Below are positions 10,741 through 26,674 of a stretch of 64,000 nucleotides of DNA, piece by piece. The DNA is from Astragalus membranaceus. Lineage: Eukaryota; Streptophyta; Magnoliopsida; Fabales; Fabaceae. Position 1 is the first letter of the stretch; the number at the start of each line of letters is the position of its first letter. Both the position numbers and the translations under genes were made by a program. The notes beneath the pieces are model-generated. The model worked only from the letters and a program-made list of their open reading frames with translations. It was not told the DNA's origin and did no database searches. The stretch lies in NCBI GenBank assembly GCA_039519185.1, contig CM076851.1, positions 28,272,857 to 28,336,856 on the forward strand. The letters are read 5' to 3'.

Positions 10741-10823
10741 ACATGTGGGCTGAAAATTTTAATGAAGTCCAAGCCCAACAACAAAAGGCCCATACTTTAA
10801 TTGAAAGGAAAGTTCATTTTGGT
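10741..10823 (+). repeat. ~85-bp direct repeat, right copy
   Basis: This is the second copy of the segment at 6,377-6,461, again preceded by a short AT run and ending in TTTTGGTA. Here it continues into AGCAATAGCAAAGG rather than a TA run. 10,824-10,980 shows no recognised feature. Confidence 0.9.
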
Positions 10824-10984
10824 AAGCAATAGCAAAGGATCATCACGTGAGGATGGAAAAAAAGGAGAGGAACGTTCGGATCAAAAGAAAAGGAATAGAA
10901 ACAGTAGCCGCAAGAATAGAATAAACAACGTGAACGGCGGCGACCCAAAAGAGAGGATGGGGTTTTGGGTACCGTTTTCGACAC

Positions 10985-11783
10985 CGTGAGAGAGCTTTGA
11001 AGCTTGGAGACTCAGAATAATAATTTCTCTAATTTTCGGGTTATTTTTATCTCTGTAATCCATGACTCTAATTTCTATTTTATTGTTCTTTATGATTTTG
11101 GATAGTTAAATCCTCTTCTAGGGTCTAGGTGGATCTTGCTTGATTAGAGACCTTTTTATGTTCTAATTTCTGGTTTGAATTCCTGTTTTTATTTTAATTA
11201 ATATTGTCCTATTGTTTTTATCACATGATTAGGATTAGCTACCCTTTGCATATTTATAATCAATTAGTTGATCAGCGACCGTACTGCAATTAGTTGGTGG
11301 ACCTATAGGATAATTGGGGCTATAATTAGGGCATGACCAAACCATAATTTAGTCTTCCAATCATTCAACCTTTTTGCTCTTTATGCTTTTCCTGAATTTA
11401 AATTCTTGCATGACCAAACGAGGGTTAATTTAGGAAAAAGAATATTAATCGCGAATGACCAAACGGATTAATAGTTTTAGTAAAGGGATTGGGAATTAAG
11501 TAAAATAAGGGAATTCAGGTAGGATTAGACATAGGGGGAATCGAATCTTGCAAGTGAAACCGTGACTCTAGACCTCTCTCCATTTATTAAATCTAGTATT
11601 TTAATTCTAGTTATTTAGTTATTTTTATTTTGTTTCTATAGTCATCAAACTATTGGTTCGTCTAAACAATAAATAATCTCGACTAGTTTGGTACTTGTTA
11701 ATTAATCCCTGTGGACACGATAATCTTTTATACTACTTCCGCGATAGAGTACACTTGCTCTAAGTGTGTTTTTAACGCAACAA
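10985..11783 (+). mobile_element. 3' part of an Athila-like LTR
   Basis: The stretch ends in AACGCAACA just upstream of an Athila-type primer-binding site, so it should be the R/U5 part of an LTR. The left boundary cannot be located and is given only approximately. GAGAGCTTTGAAGCTTGGAG and the AT-rich text that follows are compatible with an LTR leader. A second LTR is not present in the window. Confidence 0.5.
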
Positions 11784-11788
11784 GTTTT

Positions 11789-11806
11789 TGGCGCCGTTGC
11801 CGGGGA
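11789..11806 (+). other. Athila-type primer-binding site
   Basis: TGGCGCCGTTGCCGGGGA is the well-known primer-binding site of plant Athila and related Ty3/gypsy elements, usually assigned to tRNA-Asp. It marks the start of retroelement internal sequence about 175 bases before the open frame at 11,982. Confidence 0.85.
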
Positions 11807-11981
11807 TTAATTTAGCAATATTAAACGAAAAAGATTTTTATTGCTTTAGACATTTTTTTATGCACTAGTTTTATTTTATTTATTTTTTATCTTATTGAAA
11901 AAAAAATACAAAAAAAAGGCTGCTAATACTTTCCCAAGAGACCGCTGCAGTTCACCTTTTTTGCAGATAAAAGTTTAAATC

Positions 11982-12623
11982 ATGGTTAAGACAATTGGAG
12001 ATTATATTAGAGATGCAGAGGCACAAAGGAATTTAGAGAAGTCATATTGGTATATGTCTCAATGTCAGATGCAAATTTCTCCTCCTCCTCCTTATGAACC
12101 TTATTCAGACTATTGGGATGACTATGAGCCACCTCCTTATTCCTCCCACTGGGATAATTATGAGTCACTACAAGTGCAAATGCAAGAGGAGGAAAAGTCG
12201 GATGTCAATGAGGTATTGGCCAAATTTATGCAGCTGACACTTGAAAATTTTGAAAGCCTGAATGGTCAAATCTCAAGTCTCATTGCTTTGTTATCTCAAG
12301 AGGCCCAAGAAACTCCTTCACAAACTAAGTCGACCCAAAATAAAGAAGCTGAGCAATACAAAAAAAGTATTCCTACGAGAGATGAAGTTGTCTCCATGGA
12401 ATATAATTTGGATGAAGAAGCTCTCAAGAAAGATGAGGAGACTCCTACTGAAGGGAGTCAAATCAAAATAGTAGCTCCTACTAAAGGGAGTCATATTGAA
12501 ACAAAAGATCCTATTAATGAGAGCGGTTGTGAGGAGAATGAGAAAGATCCATTGGTTCTGGATTTGGAGAAAGAGGAGAAAGCTCCTACTGTTTTATGTT
12601 CATTCTCACACCTAGCGACAATA
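11982..12623 (+). CDS. Retroelement-derived open frame fused in frame to peroxidase gene 1
   Basis: A continuous 214-codon frame starts MVKTIGDYIRDAEAQRNLEK and runs without a stop into the ATG of peroxidase gene 1 at 12,624. It has a Pro/Tyr-rich part (residues about 30-65), a Gln/Glu-rich part, short EGSQIK and KGSHIE repeats (about 160-180), and an acidic Lys/Glu C-terminal part. It lies just downstream of the Athila-type primer-binding site, where gag should begin. I see no gag core or zinc knuckle, so it may be a non-autonomous or rearranged leader ORF. No function is assigned. If translated with exon 1 it would bury the peroxidase signal peptide internally. More likely the retroelement sequence acts as an upstream leader, or the peroxidase uses its own ATG. 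Confidence 0.5.
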
Positions 12624-17749
<5,126 letters not shown>

Positions 17750-17968
17750 GTATATAATGGGGTCACGACCACACTTGGGTGTTGTGATAGCTAGGAGACC
17801 ACTAATAAATAAGTTGTAAGTGCACATTCATGTCATGCGCCATCCCACGAATAGTTATTATTAGCTGCTTTGTGTGTGAGAGATCTTTTTACATGTATTT
17901 CTAGTCTTTCATGTATTATGAATCGGGGTCATGATCAATTTCACAATTTCCTCTTTTTAACTTTTTTT

Positions 17969-18317
17969 GAGTGAAAACCCAAATTGGTCCATGACAATTT
18001 CCTCGCGGGACAAATTGGTCCCTGACAATTTCAAAACGAGACACGTTAGTCCCTCCGTCTATTTAGTCGTTGCCAGCACAATTAACGCCTCCTACGTGGC
18101 ACGTTAAGTGCCACGTTGTCATGTCAAACGCCACGTAAGTGGGTATTTTGGGCCAATTAAGTCCCTCGCATTAAGTGCCACATAAGTGGGATCGATTTGT
18201 CCCTTTTTTAAAATTTTTCGAATTTGTATCGTCAATGACTTACGTGTCCCAAAAAAATTGTCAGGGACCGATTTGTCCAGCGAGAAAATTGTCGGTGACC
18301 AATTTGTGTCTTTACTC
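17969..18317. mobile_element. Small Mutator-like MITE (349 bp)
   Basis: The left end GAGTGAAAACCCAAATTGGTCC and the right end, whose complement is GAGTAAAGACACAAATTGGTC, form terminal inverted repeats of about 60 bases. AACTTTTTTT at 17,959-17,968 and 18,318-18,327 is a 10-base target duplication. The interior has repeated CACGT words. Non-coding. Confidence 0.85.
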
Positions 18318-18346
18318 AACTTTTTTTATAAGCAAGATAAATTAAT

Positions 18347-19536
18347 GGGTAAATTATAGTTTTGGTCTCCCTATTTTCACAAATTCAGATATTTAGTGTC
18401 CCTATTTTAAAATTCAGATATTTAGTCCCCCTATTTTAGAAAACTCATACATTTAGTCCAAATAGGGGTTTTTTCAAATTTTTTTGGTGAGTTGGAATCT
18501 TGCCAAAAAAATGCTGATATGACTCTCATTAAAAAACGTTGCAGCTGATGCAGCTTGCACACTTGTATGTCACGTCATTTAATGATCCAAGTGCACATGC
18601 TACGTCATTTATTAAAAATTAAAGTAATTAAAATAAAAAAAATGAAATAAAATTAAAAAAAAAAAACCAGAAACAAAATTTATCGATTCTTCTTCCATCA
18701 AAATTACAACAACATAAACGCACCATTAACCATTAAAATCATCCTCTGCAGCAAAATCGTTCCTTTTCTTCTCCTCTCCCTCTTCCATTCTTTTTCTTCA
18801 CACCATAAATCCCAAATAGAAACCCAAATCTGAACCCTAATTCCAGAAAAAATAACTTCAACACTAAATTTGTGTTTAAGAAGGAAAAAAGCTTGTCAAA
18901 TCGATAGACAAAAAAAGAAGGATTATAGAGCACAAAGAGATTGTCATGTAAAAGAAGAATCTGTGTTTAATTTGGGGTTTTTTCAATTATAATAACAATC
19001 AATCTTCTCCTTGTTACTGGTTTTGAAATTTCTGCTTGCCCTTAGTTTCTTTCTCTCCTGGGCGGTGGGTAACAGACGAGTGGTGATAGAGAAGAACAAG
19101 AATGCGATGGAGAAAGAGGTGATGGTGCTTGTTGCAGTAATGGGTGTTGACGTGTGGTTGCAATAGTGGGTCGAGAAAAGAGGAAGATTGAATGGGGTTC
19201 TGCAATTGTTTTTTGATTTTCTGGGTGAAAAGGAACGATGGAAGAAAGGAAGAGGAAGAAGAAGAGAGTGTTTTTGATTTTCTGGGTGAAAATGACGTAC
19301 GCAACATGCATCGGCTGCCATGTCATTTAAAAGGGCCACATCGGCATTCTTTTAAAAGGGCCACATAGCATTTTTTTTGTAGGATTCAAAGCCAGCAAAA
19401 TTTTTTTGGAAAAAATCCTATTTGGACTAAATGTCTGAATTTTTTAAAATAATGACACTAAATGTCCGAGTTTTAAAATAGGGGGACAAAATGTCTGAAT
19501 TTGTGAAAATAGATGGACCAAAACTATAATTTAGCC
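18347..19536. mobile_element. Mutator-like MITE (1,190 bp)
   Basis: Terminal repeats GGGTAAATTATAGTTTTGG and its near-complement at 19,536 extend about 130 bases, with TTTAGTCCCCCTATTTT words. TAAATTAAT at 18,338-18,346 and 19,537-19,545 is a perfect 9-base target duplication. The interior (18,660-19,310) looks like plant leader or exon DNA, but open frames on the minus strand are short, overlapping and low-complexity. No transposase. Confidence 0.92.
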
Positions 19537-19639
19537 TAAATTAATATTAGATGAAATACAAGAGATACTCCCAAAAAAAATACAAGAGATACTTAAACTT
19601 GTTACGAATTATAATTATTTATACGCTTTAATACAATCT

Positions 19640-20099
19640 AATGACGTATTAACCAACACTGCTTGTCCAATGGCATAAGCTATCCTGGAACTACGCCTTC
19701 TTGGAGCCCTTCCTAATATTTCTAAATACACGATCTAGTGGTAACAATCTACGATGCGAATCAAACAAAGAATTCTTTCCCACGTATTTCAGCGTAAGCG
19801 CCTTTGTGTGTTTCATGCAATGGGGAAATACCAACTTACCATGAGTCCCCCAACCAGACAACATACAATAAGCAGAGAAGTTGTTAATTGTCCACATCAA
19901 TATTGCTCTCATCAGAAAATTTTGCTTTCGTGTTGCATCATCATACATCAAAACACCTTCCCACAACCTCTTGAGATTATCAACAAGAGGTTCCAAATAG
20001 ACATCAATGCCAGCTTTTGGATGGATGGACAAGGTATCAGACAAGTCAAAAACATATCTGGTTTAGTCATGCACATCTCAAGAAGAAGATTGTAAGGGG
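19640..20099 (-). pseudogene. CACTA (En/Spm) TNP2-type transposase, C-terminal segment
   Basis: Reading from 20,099 down, the minus strand gives PYNLLLEMCMTKPDMFLTCLIPCP, then after a frameshift GIDVYLEPLVDNLKRLWEGV, MLSGWGTHGKLVFPHCM and SLFDSHRRLLP. These are hallmark motifs of the TNP2 transposase family (Pfam Transposase_21). The segment continues the protein broken at 38,801 by the Ogre insertion. It stops near RNIRKGSKKA, well short of a complete TNP2, and the 3' end of the transposon is not found before the MITE at 19,536. Dead. Confidence 0.8.
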
Positions 20100-23000
20100 T
20101 GTAATACCCTAATTTTGTCCTATCCAAAAAAAGAGAAATTTTATTTATTTTTAATAAAAACAATTATTTTATTTTTTATGCCATGTTTTATTTTATTTTA
20201 GTTTGCTACAAGTTTTTAATTTTTGAAAAAAAAATAATAATTAGAAGTGAAGAAATAAAAATAAGCCAAGAAGGAAGTGGGGGGGTCTATTAAAAATAAG
20301 GTGCTGTCATGGAAGCCCAACCCAGCAAAATAGCTAGCCCAATTCGCCTAGCCCACTCCTCCACCCAACCCACAACCCATATCCAACCCACAACCCATAA
20401 CCCAACTCATCACAAAACCCTAATTCCCCTCCTCCTAACCCTAATTCGAATTCCCCCCTTTACCCTAAAAGCCATCCACATTCACTCTCCCCCTTAACCC
20501 AAAAAATCATCCACATTCATCCCCTAATTCCCCTCCATATTCGACCCCACCCCCTATTATCCCATGGTCAAAACCCCACCTTCTCCCTTCCACACTCCAC
20601 CTCTCCTCTTTTCTCTCAATTCCACTTCCCCACACTTCCCACTTCCCCATTTTTCCCTTCCCAACACACTCAACCCCTCTCTCTCTCCCTCAATATTCGA
20701 CCCCCTCTCTCTCTCCCTCAATATTCGGCCATCTCTCTCTCCCTTACACATCACTTTCTCTCAATTACACTCCACCCTTCCCATCACTCCCTCTCTCTTT
20801 TCTCTCACTCTCTTTCCCTTTCTCTTTCCTCCCTCACCTACGGCTCTCCCCCTCTCTATCACACCCACATTTTATTTTTTTTTCTTCCCCTTCACCAAAC
20901 TTCCTACTCCAATCTCTCTCACACTCTCACACACTCACTTTCTTTTCTCTTCACACACTCATCCATTCCTCTCCCTATCACACACTTCACACATGGCACT
21001 CTCTTCTCCATGCCCATACCTTCAACCATCATCTCCCCTCATCTCACATGTCTTCTCTTTTTTTCCCCTTCAACAACTCCCCCAAACCTCCATCATAGCA
21101 AAAAGTCATCATCACTATCCAAGAGTGGATGAAGAAGGAAGCAAGTTTTTTGTATAAATAGGGTTCCCCACTTTGAAGAAAGGGGACGAATTTGGCTCTT
21201 AGAAAAAAGGAGGAGCTTCTAAAAAAAAAATTAAGGTTTCTCTTAGAGAAATATTCTTCCCTTTCTTTTCCTCCTTCCTAGATTTTTTTAGTTTAAAGGT
21301 TCATTTGTATTGAAGAAATTTGAAGAAGGAAATTTCTTCAACATTTCTGGATTTTCATTGTCAAGGTACTAAAATGTAATATTTTTATTATTGTTCACGT
21401 TTTTTAGATATTATTATTGTTGTTTTTTTAAATTTTAGTTACTGTTTTTGTTATGTAAATATTATTATTGTTTTTTTTTATAAATTTTAGTTGTTCTTGT
21501 TATTTAGCCTAGTTACCTTTTCGTATATTTATTTGCTGTTTTTATTATTTAGTGTAGTTGCTTTCTTATTAGAATATTATTGTTGTCTTTTTATTATTTA
21601 GTTTAGAGGCTGTTTTTTTATATTATATTTTTGCTATTGGTTATTTATTTTGTTGTTTGTTATATTATTCTAATTTTCGGAGTAAAAAAAAAGTGATAAA
21701 AAAAATGTTGCTTTTTTTTTAATAAATAATTCTAATTTTCGGACTAAAAAAGTGCTAAAAAAAATATGTTGTTTGTTTTAAAAAAAAATGGTTATTATTT
21801 TCGGTTTTAAAATAAACAAAAAAAAAAAGTAAAAAAATGTATCCCTTTTTTTTTATTTTCGGATTTAAAATGAACAAAAAAAAGGTGTTCTTTTTTTATT
21901 TAGGTACTAATATTTTCGGATTAAAAAAAAAAGTGAAAAAAAATGTTGTGCTTTTTAATAAATAATTACTAATTTTCGGATTAAAAAGTGATAAAAAAAA
22001 AGATGTGTTGTTTTTTTTAACAATTTACTATTTTTCGGATTAAAAAAAAGTGATAAAAAAAATGTGTTCCTTTTTTTTTATTTTCGGATTTAAATAAAGC
22101 CTTTTTTTTCAAATACTAAAAAATATTTTAAAAAAAAAATAAGTGGTTACTAGTGTCACTACTCTTTTCTAAAAAAAATAATATAATAACAAAAATCTTT
22201 TTTCAACAAAAAAGGTAAAAAGGCCCCCCTTTTTATTAAATAATAACTATGACAACAAAAAAAAAAAACAACAAAAGAATTATTTTTCTCCATAATCCGC
22301 TTTCAAAATACCACTTTTTAGGCTAGGTTTGTTTTTTTAAGAGAAAAAAAAAGCGCTTCAAGAATCACGCGTTCTAGGGTAGAATAGTAAAAAAGGATAA
22401 TAAACCAATCAATCGTTTTAGCGTCAAAACGCTATTTGCACCCGCGGCAACCTTTTTTTAAAAAAAGCACCAAAACGCTATTTGCACCCCGCGTTCTCTT
22501 AAAACAGCAAACCCATCCATTTTTTTTTTACTACAAGCCCATCTTTTCAAACACAACCTAGTTCACAAAAAAACGATTTGGTCACGCTATCCACACCTCC
22601 TTTTTTTAATACAACCCCTTTATTATTTGCACCCCCCTTTTATCACATATTCCGTTTTTATTCACCACGTGATACTTCCAAACCGTTTTCCTTTTTTTCT
22701 TTTTAATCGAATTCGCGTAAAAAAAAAAATAGGTTGTTACTAGTGGTCACTCTGAGCCTTGCTTGTTTGACCGTTAGGACTAACCTTCCTTTTTTCACAG
22801 CGGATTAGTAGCGGGGATCACTCTGAGGTTACTCGTTTGATCATCGCAAACATTCGCCTAAACTTCTTTTTAGTTAATAAAGTACAAACATAATTTCGAC
22901 TCCTTTTTATCACGCTTCCCGGTAAGCACGTTTTCAAGTGAACAAACGCTCAATCCCAAACCGGTTGTCTATAGCGGTCACTCTGGGCCCGACTCGTTTG

Positions 23001-23501
23001 AACGCTGTAAACACCTCCTTTTTCAAATAAGCCATTTATGACGACCACTCTGGATTTATCTGTTTGGTCACCATGAACGGCCTCTAGTTTTCCCAAACTT
23101 TTCAAAAAAATAAAAAATACCAACACACAAATTTTTTCTAACCAAGAACTACGTAGCTTTGATTTCTCCATCGCACCTGGAGATACGTAGGAGCGGGGGC
23201 CCACTCCCGTCGAGCGCAAAAAAATTAAAATTTTTTATTAAGTCTTCTTTTCCGTTTTTTTTGCAAATAACAAAAAAGGGTAAATTAAAGTGTTTTCTTT
23301 AAAACTATTTTTTTCTACACATTTAATTAAAAGGTAACCTTTTTAGGATGTTGCGGGGTGCTAGCACCTTCCCCGCACTTAATCGACCCCCGAACCCAAA
23401 AACATAGGTTTTTTCAATGTTTTCCTAAAAATAAATATTGATGGCGGCTCCATTGTTCAAAAGCAACGAGGAATCCCTCCTCGGATTCTTCGGTCGCTAC
23501 A
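20100..23501 (+). repeat. Ogre 5' LTR
   Basis: The LTR runs TGTAATACCC to GCTACA. A pyrimidine-rich C/T block (20,380-21,070) precedes a TATAAATA box at 21,153. An A/T-rich block with repeated ATTTTCGGATTAAAAAA and GTGATAAAAAAATG words (21,660-22,100) follows, then a region with repeated CACTCTG words (22,740-23,080). The open frames within the C/T block (about 20,564-21,157 on + and its minus shadow) are compositional, and I do not call them genes. Confidence 0.95.
21153..21160 (+). promoter_or_regulatory. TATA box of the Ogre 5' LTR
   Basis: TATAAATA is followed by GGGTTCCCC and a transcribed-looking leader, and is the likely start of the U3/R boundary. An identical copy lies at about 36,448 in the 3' LTR. 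Confidence 0.6.
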
Positions 23502-23503
23502 GC

Positions 23504-23522
23504 TGGCGACTCCACTGGGGAC
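23504..23522 (+). other. Ogre primer-binding site
   Basis: TGGCGACTCCACTGGGGAC begins two bases after the LTR end. Ogre elements are known to use a tRNA-Arg primer with a very similar site; the tRNA match here is from family knowledge. The leader 23,523-24,370 has no gene; it contains a further CAGTCATTCTGGATTTATC repeat. Confidence 0.85.
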
Positions 23523-24370
23523 TTTCTTCTTTTTAGAGGGTCAAGCCTAATTTAGTTAAATGTGTAAATTATTAGTTTAGTACTTTATTTACCCTTAGTC
23601 TTTATATTCGCATATTGAACCTTAGGATAGAAGACTTTTATACTGCTATTCGTTTTCTTGCAAACCTTAGGGTAGAAGACTTTTATATTGCTATCTGTTT
23701 GCTCTTTGGCAGTTTGGGTAGTTTTAGGTTGCTTATATCACACACATCACCTACACCTATTTATTCACACGCTTCTGAGTGGGGCCCTATACCCGGGTCT
23801 GAAAAATAAACTTAGGACGAGCGGAGATGATTAGTGACAGTCATTCTGGATTTATCTGTCTGACTCTCATGAAAATCTCAACCAGAGTATGCTCTTTCGC
23901 GGCATCCCACACCAGGTAGCTCGCTATCGTTGTGGGTCATATCGTGAAAGGGATTTTAGCTCTGGAAACCTTTGTGAGGAAGTGAATAGAACTACCTGAG
24001 AGGTTGATCACATAAGTGACCCTAGACCGTGACCTATATGTAAGACATAACCTGTTTAGGACACAAAAGCAATTCACCTACCCGCTGCATCATCGCAAAA
24101 ACTTTTTATCTTTCAAAAAAAATCAAACAATGAAAACCATTTATTCTTTGGCCCTTTACATATTCTATGTGACATGGTTAATGTTTCTCAAATTTTTGAA
24201 TCACCAAAATATGCTTTTATTAACGCATGTAACGTCTTTCTTTAATTCATCATACATCATCATTATTTCACAAAAAATACAAAAAAATCCTCACATTGCA
24301 TGCTATTCATCTCATTTAGGTTTGCCGGGAATTGTAAGAGGTTCGAAAGTTTTGTCATAAGCAAGGCAAT

Positions 24371-26423
24371 ATGGGATCAAACTGTGAGGCAATCCAAACT
24401 CTGAACTACCCTATAGTGAAACAGCCTAATCTGACAAGTCTAAGGGAATGTGCTGGTCGATTGCCGCCCATCGAACGCAGGTCTTTTGATAGAGTGTATG
24501 GGAAGATTATTATGTTACTACAATTGGACGTACAAACGAATGCCATTGCCGCTTTGAGCCAGTTCTACGACTCTTCATTAAGATGCTTCACCTTCAAAAA
24601 TTTCCAGATGGCACCTACCCTGGAAGAATATACACAGATCTTCGGCTTTCCTCAACAAGACAATGGACCCTACCAGTATCAGGGACAATACTACACAGAT
24701 GAGAAGCTCGCCTCAATGTTACAAACCAGCAAAGAGAACTTGAGGCTCCGGAAGAAAAATCGAAATGGCATTGCAGGATTCCCACAAGAGTATCTGGAAG
24801 GCCAAATGAAATCCTTCGCCGACGCTAGAAATTGGGGTCCTTTTAAGCAGGTGTTAGCTTTGACTATCTTTGGCATTGTCCTATTTCCACGCCTTGAAAG
24901 ATATGTGGACACAATAGCTATTGGCGTCTTCTTATCCTTCAAAGATCCGATTCCAGCCATGCTTGCAGACACTTACTGTACTTTCACTCATTATAGTGAG
25001 CTAAGGGGAAAAAGGATATCTTGCTGCCTACACGCCTTGTATGTTTGGCTTCTCACCCATGCTTTCGTTAACAAAGTCAGAGTAGAAGGCCCAATTGAAG
25101 ACGCCAGAGGGTGTGATGTGAAGACAATGAACACGGGTGAATGGTTGCAAGTGCTGGGGGGCCTTCATGAATATAAGGTTCGTTGGCACCCATCATGGTG
25201 GAAGGAGAGGCCCACAGTAGTTTTTCAATGTGGAAGCTTTCAAAACGTCCCGCTCATGGGGACAAGAGGATGCATAAATTACAATCCTTCTCTAACTCTA
25301 AGACAGCTGGGGTACCCCATGCGAAATCCGCCCACCGAAGACATGTTAATCCCTTTTTACCTCCATGAAGGAAGCCCAAAAGAAGTTGACATGCTCCGGA
25401 AGATTTCTCAAGCATGGAATTTGGTCGTCCGCAAGGGACAAGAGCTTACTAAGAAGAGCGGCGATAAGGAAACCACCTTTCGTCAATGGCTCCAAAAGAG
25501 GATCCAAGACACCCGATTGCCTTACCAAAGTGCACTACGGGTGGAGGAAGAAATACCTGAACCTACCCTTCCCACTGTTGAAGATTTAGATAAGCTTAAA
25601 ATGGCATTGTCAAAAGCCGAGGAAGAAAAGAAGGGCTTACAGGCAGAGTTAGAGCAAGCGCTCCTAAAGAACCAGAAGCTGGAGGAAGAGAACGCAAGTA
25701 AGTCAGTGGCCATGGAAGACAGCCGCAAGCAGCTCAATATTGAACAAAAGAACAAACTAGAGGTTCAAAGGTACCTAAGAGGAGCGAAAGAGGAAATAAA
25801 ACGTTGCAACCTGAAAATGAACCAAGCCATCGATGATACATACAAGTGGAAAAAGTTATGGGAAGAATCAATGATGGCTGAAAAGACCGCACAGAGCCTG
25901 CTAATGGTATCAAAGAGAGAGTCCCGGATGATGGCAGCCGAGTTTGAAGAGCAAGTGAAAAGTATCAAGCGGGATAAAGATACCATTGAAGAGATACTCC
26001 GAGAATACCAGCAAGCCTTAAGAAGGGAACATGAAAAATCTGATGAGCTGAACGACCATATCAGATATCAAGAGGAGGTCTACCACCAGGCTGAAGACAG
26101 AAAGCATCTATTGGGAGAACCGCTTTGTGGAGTTGGTCAGCAAGATAGAAAACCATGAAGTCTTCATAGAGTTGAAGAACGAAAGCTTATACTGGAAAGA
26201 CAGATTCTCAAAGCTGGCATGGCTGGCCGATCAAGCTATCATAGGAATCCCCAGACGTCTGAAGGAGGCTAACGCGGCAATGCACCCGTTTAACACCCCG
26301 GTCCAAGTTTCCGAATTCATGGAGTTTTGCGAGATTCTGATTGCCGAACTCCGGGAGAAGGCTGGCAGCACTACTAGTAGAAAAAGAGAGAGGAGTGGAA
26401 AAATGAAAGCCATATGTATTTGA
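24371..26423 (+). CDS. Ogre ORF1 protein (function unknown), frameshifted
   Basis: The first frame (24,371-26,158, 595 codons from MGSNCEAIQTLNYP) has a globular N-terminal part (to about residue 370) with ERRSFDRVYGKI, APTLEEYTQIFGFP and RFSYS-like hydrophobic helices, then a long Lys/Glu coiled coil (about 395-590). This is the extra ORF typical of Ogre elements, related to a plant domain often annotated as of unknown function. Near 26,097-26,105 one extra base shifts the frame. The natural coiled-coil continuation (WENRF, ELVSKIENHEVF, RKRERSGK) is then in the next frame and ends at 26,423. This copy therefore makes a truncated ORF1 product. The role in the element's life cycle is unknown. 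Confidence 0.8.
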
Positions 26424-26674
26424 GTGAAATTTAAAGAACATTGTACTTTTCTTTTCGATGTTTTATTTCCAAAATATTGTACTTTCCTCCATCAATGAAG
26501 TTTGTTTGTCTCACATGCTGATCATTTATCTTGAAAATATTGTGGAACCTTAATCTGTGTACTTATGACAAATCAGGATGTGCTTGCAATTCCCGACCTA
26601 AAACAATAAGACTCATGCACACATGCATCATTCGCATTTTCATCCATTCATATACTCATACATATACTCATAAC

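Noticed and set aside
20564..21157. 197-codon Pro/Ser/Leu-rich open frame and its duplicate at 35,858
   Set aside because: It lies in the pyrimidine-rich U3 part of the two Ogre LTRs and is broken at its 3' end by a single homopolymer change between the LTRs.
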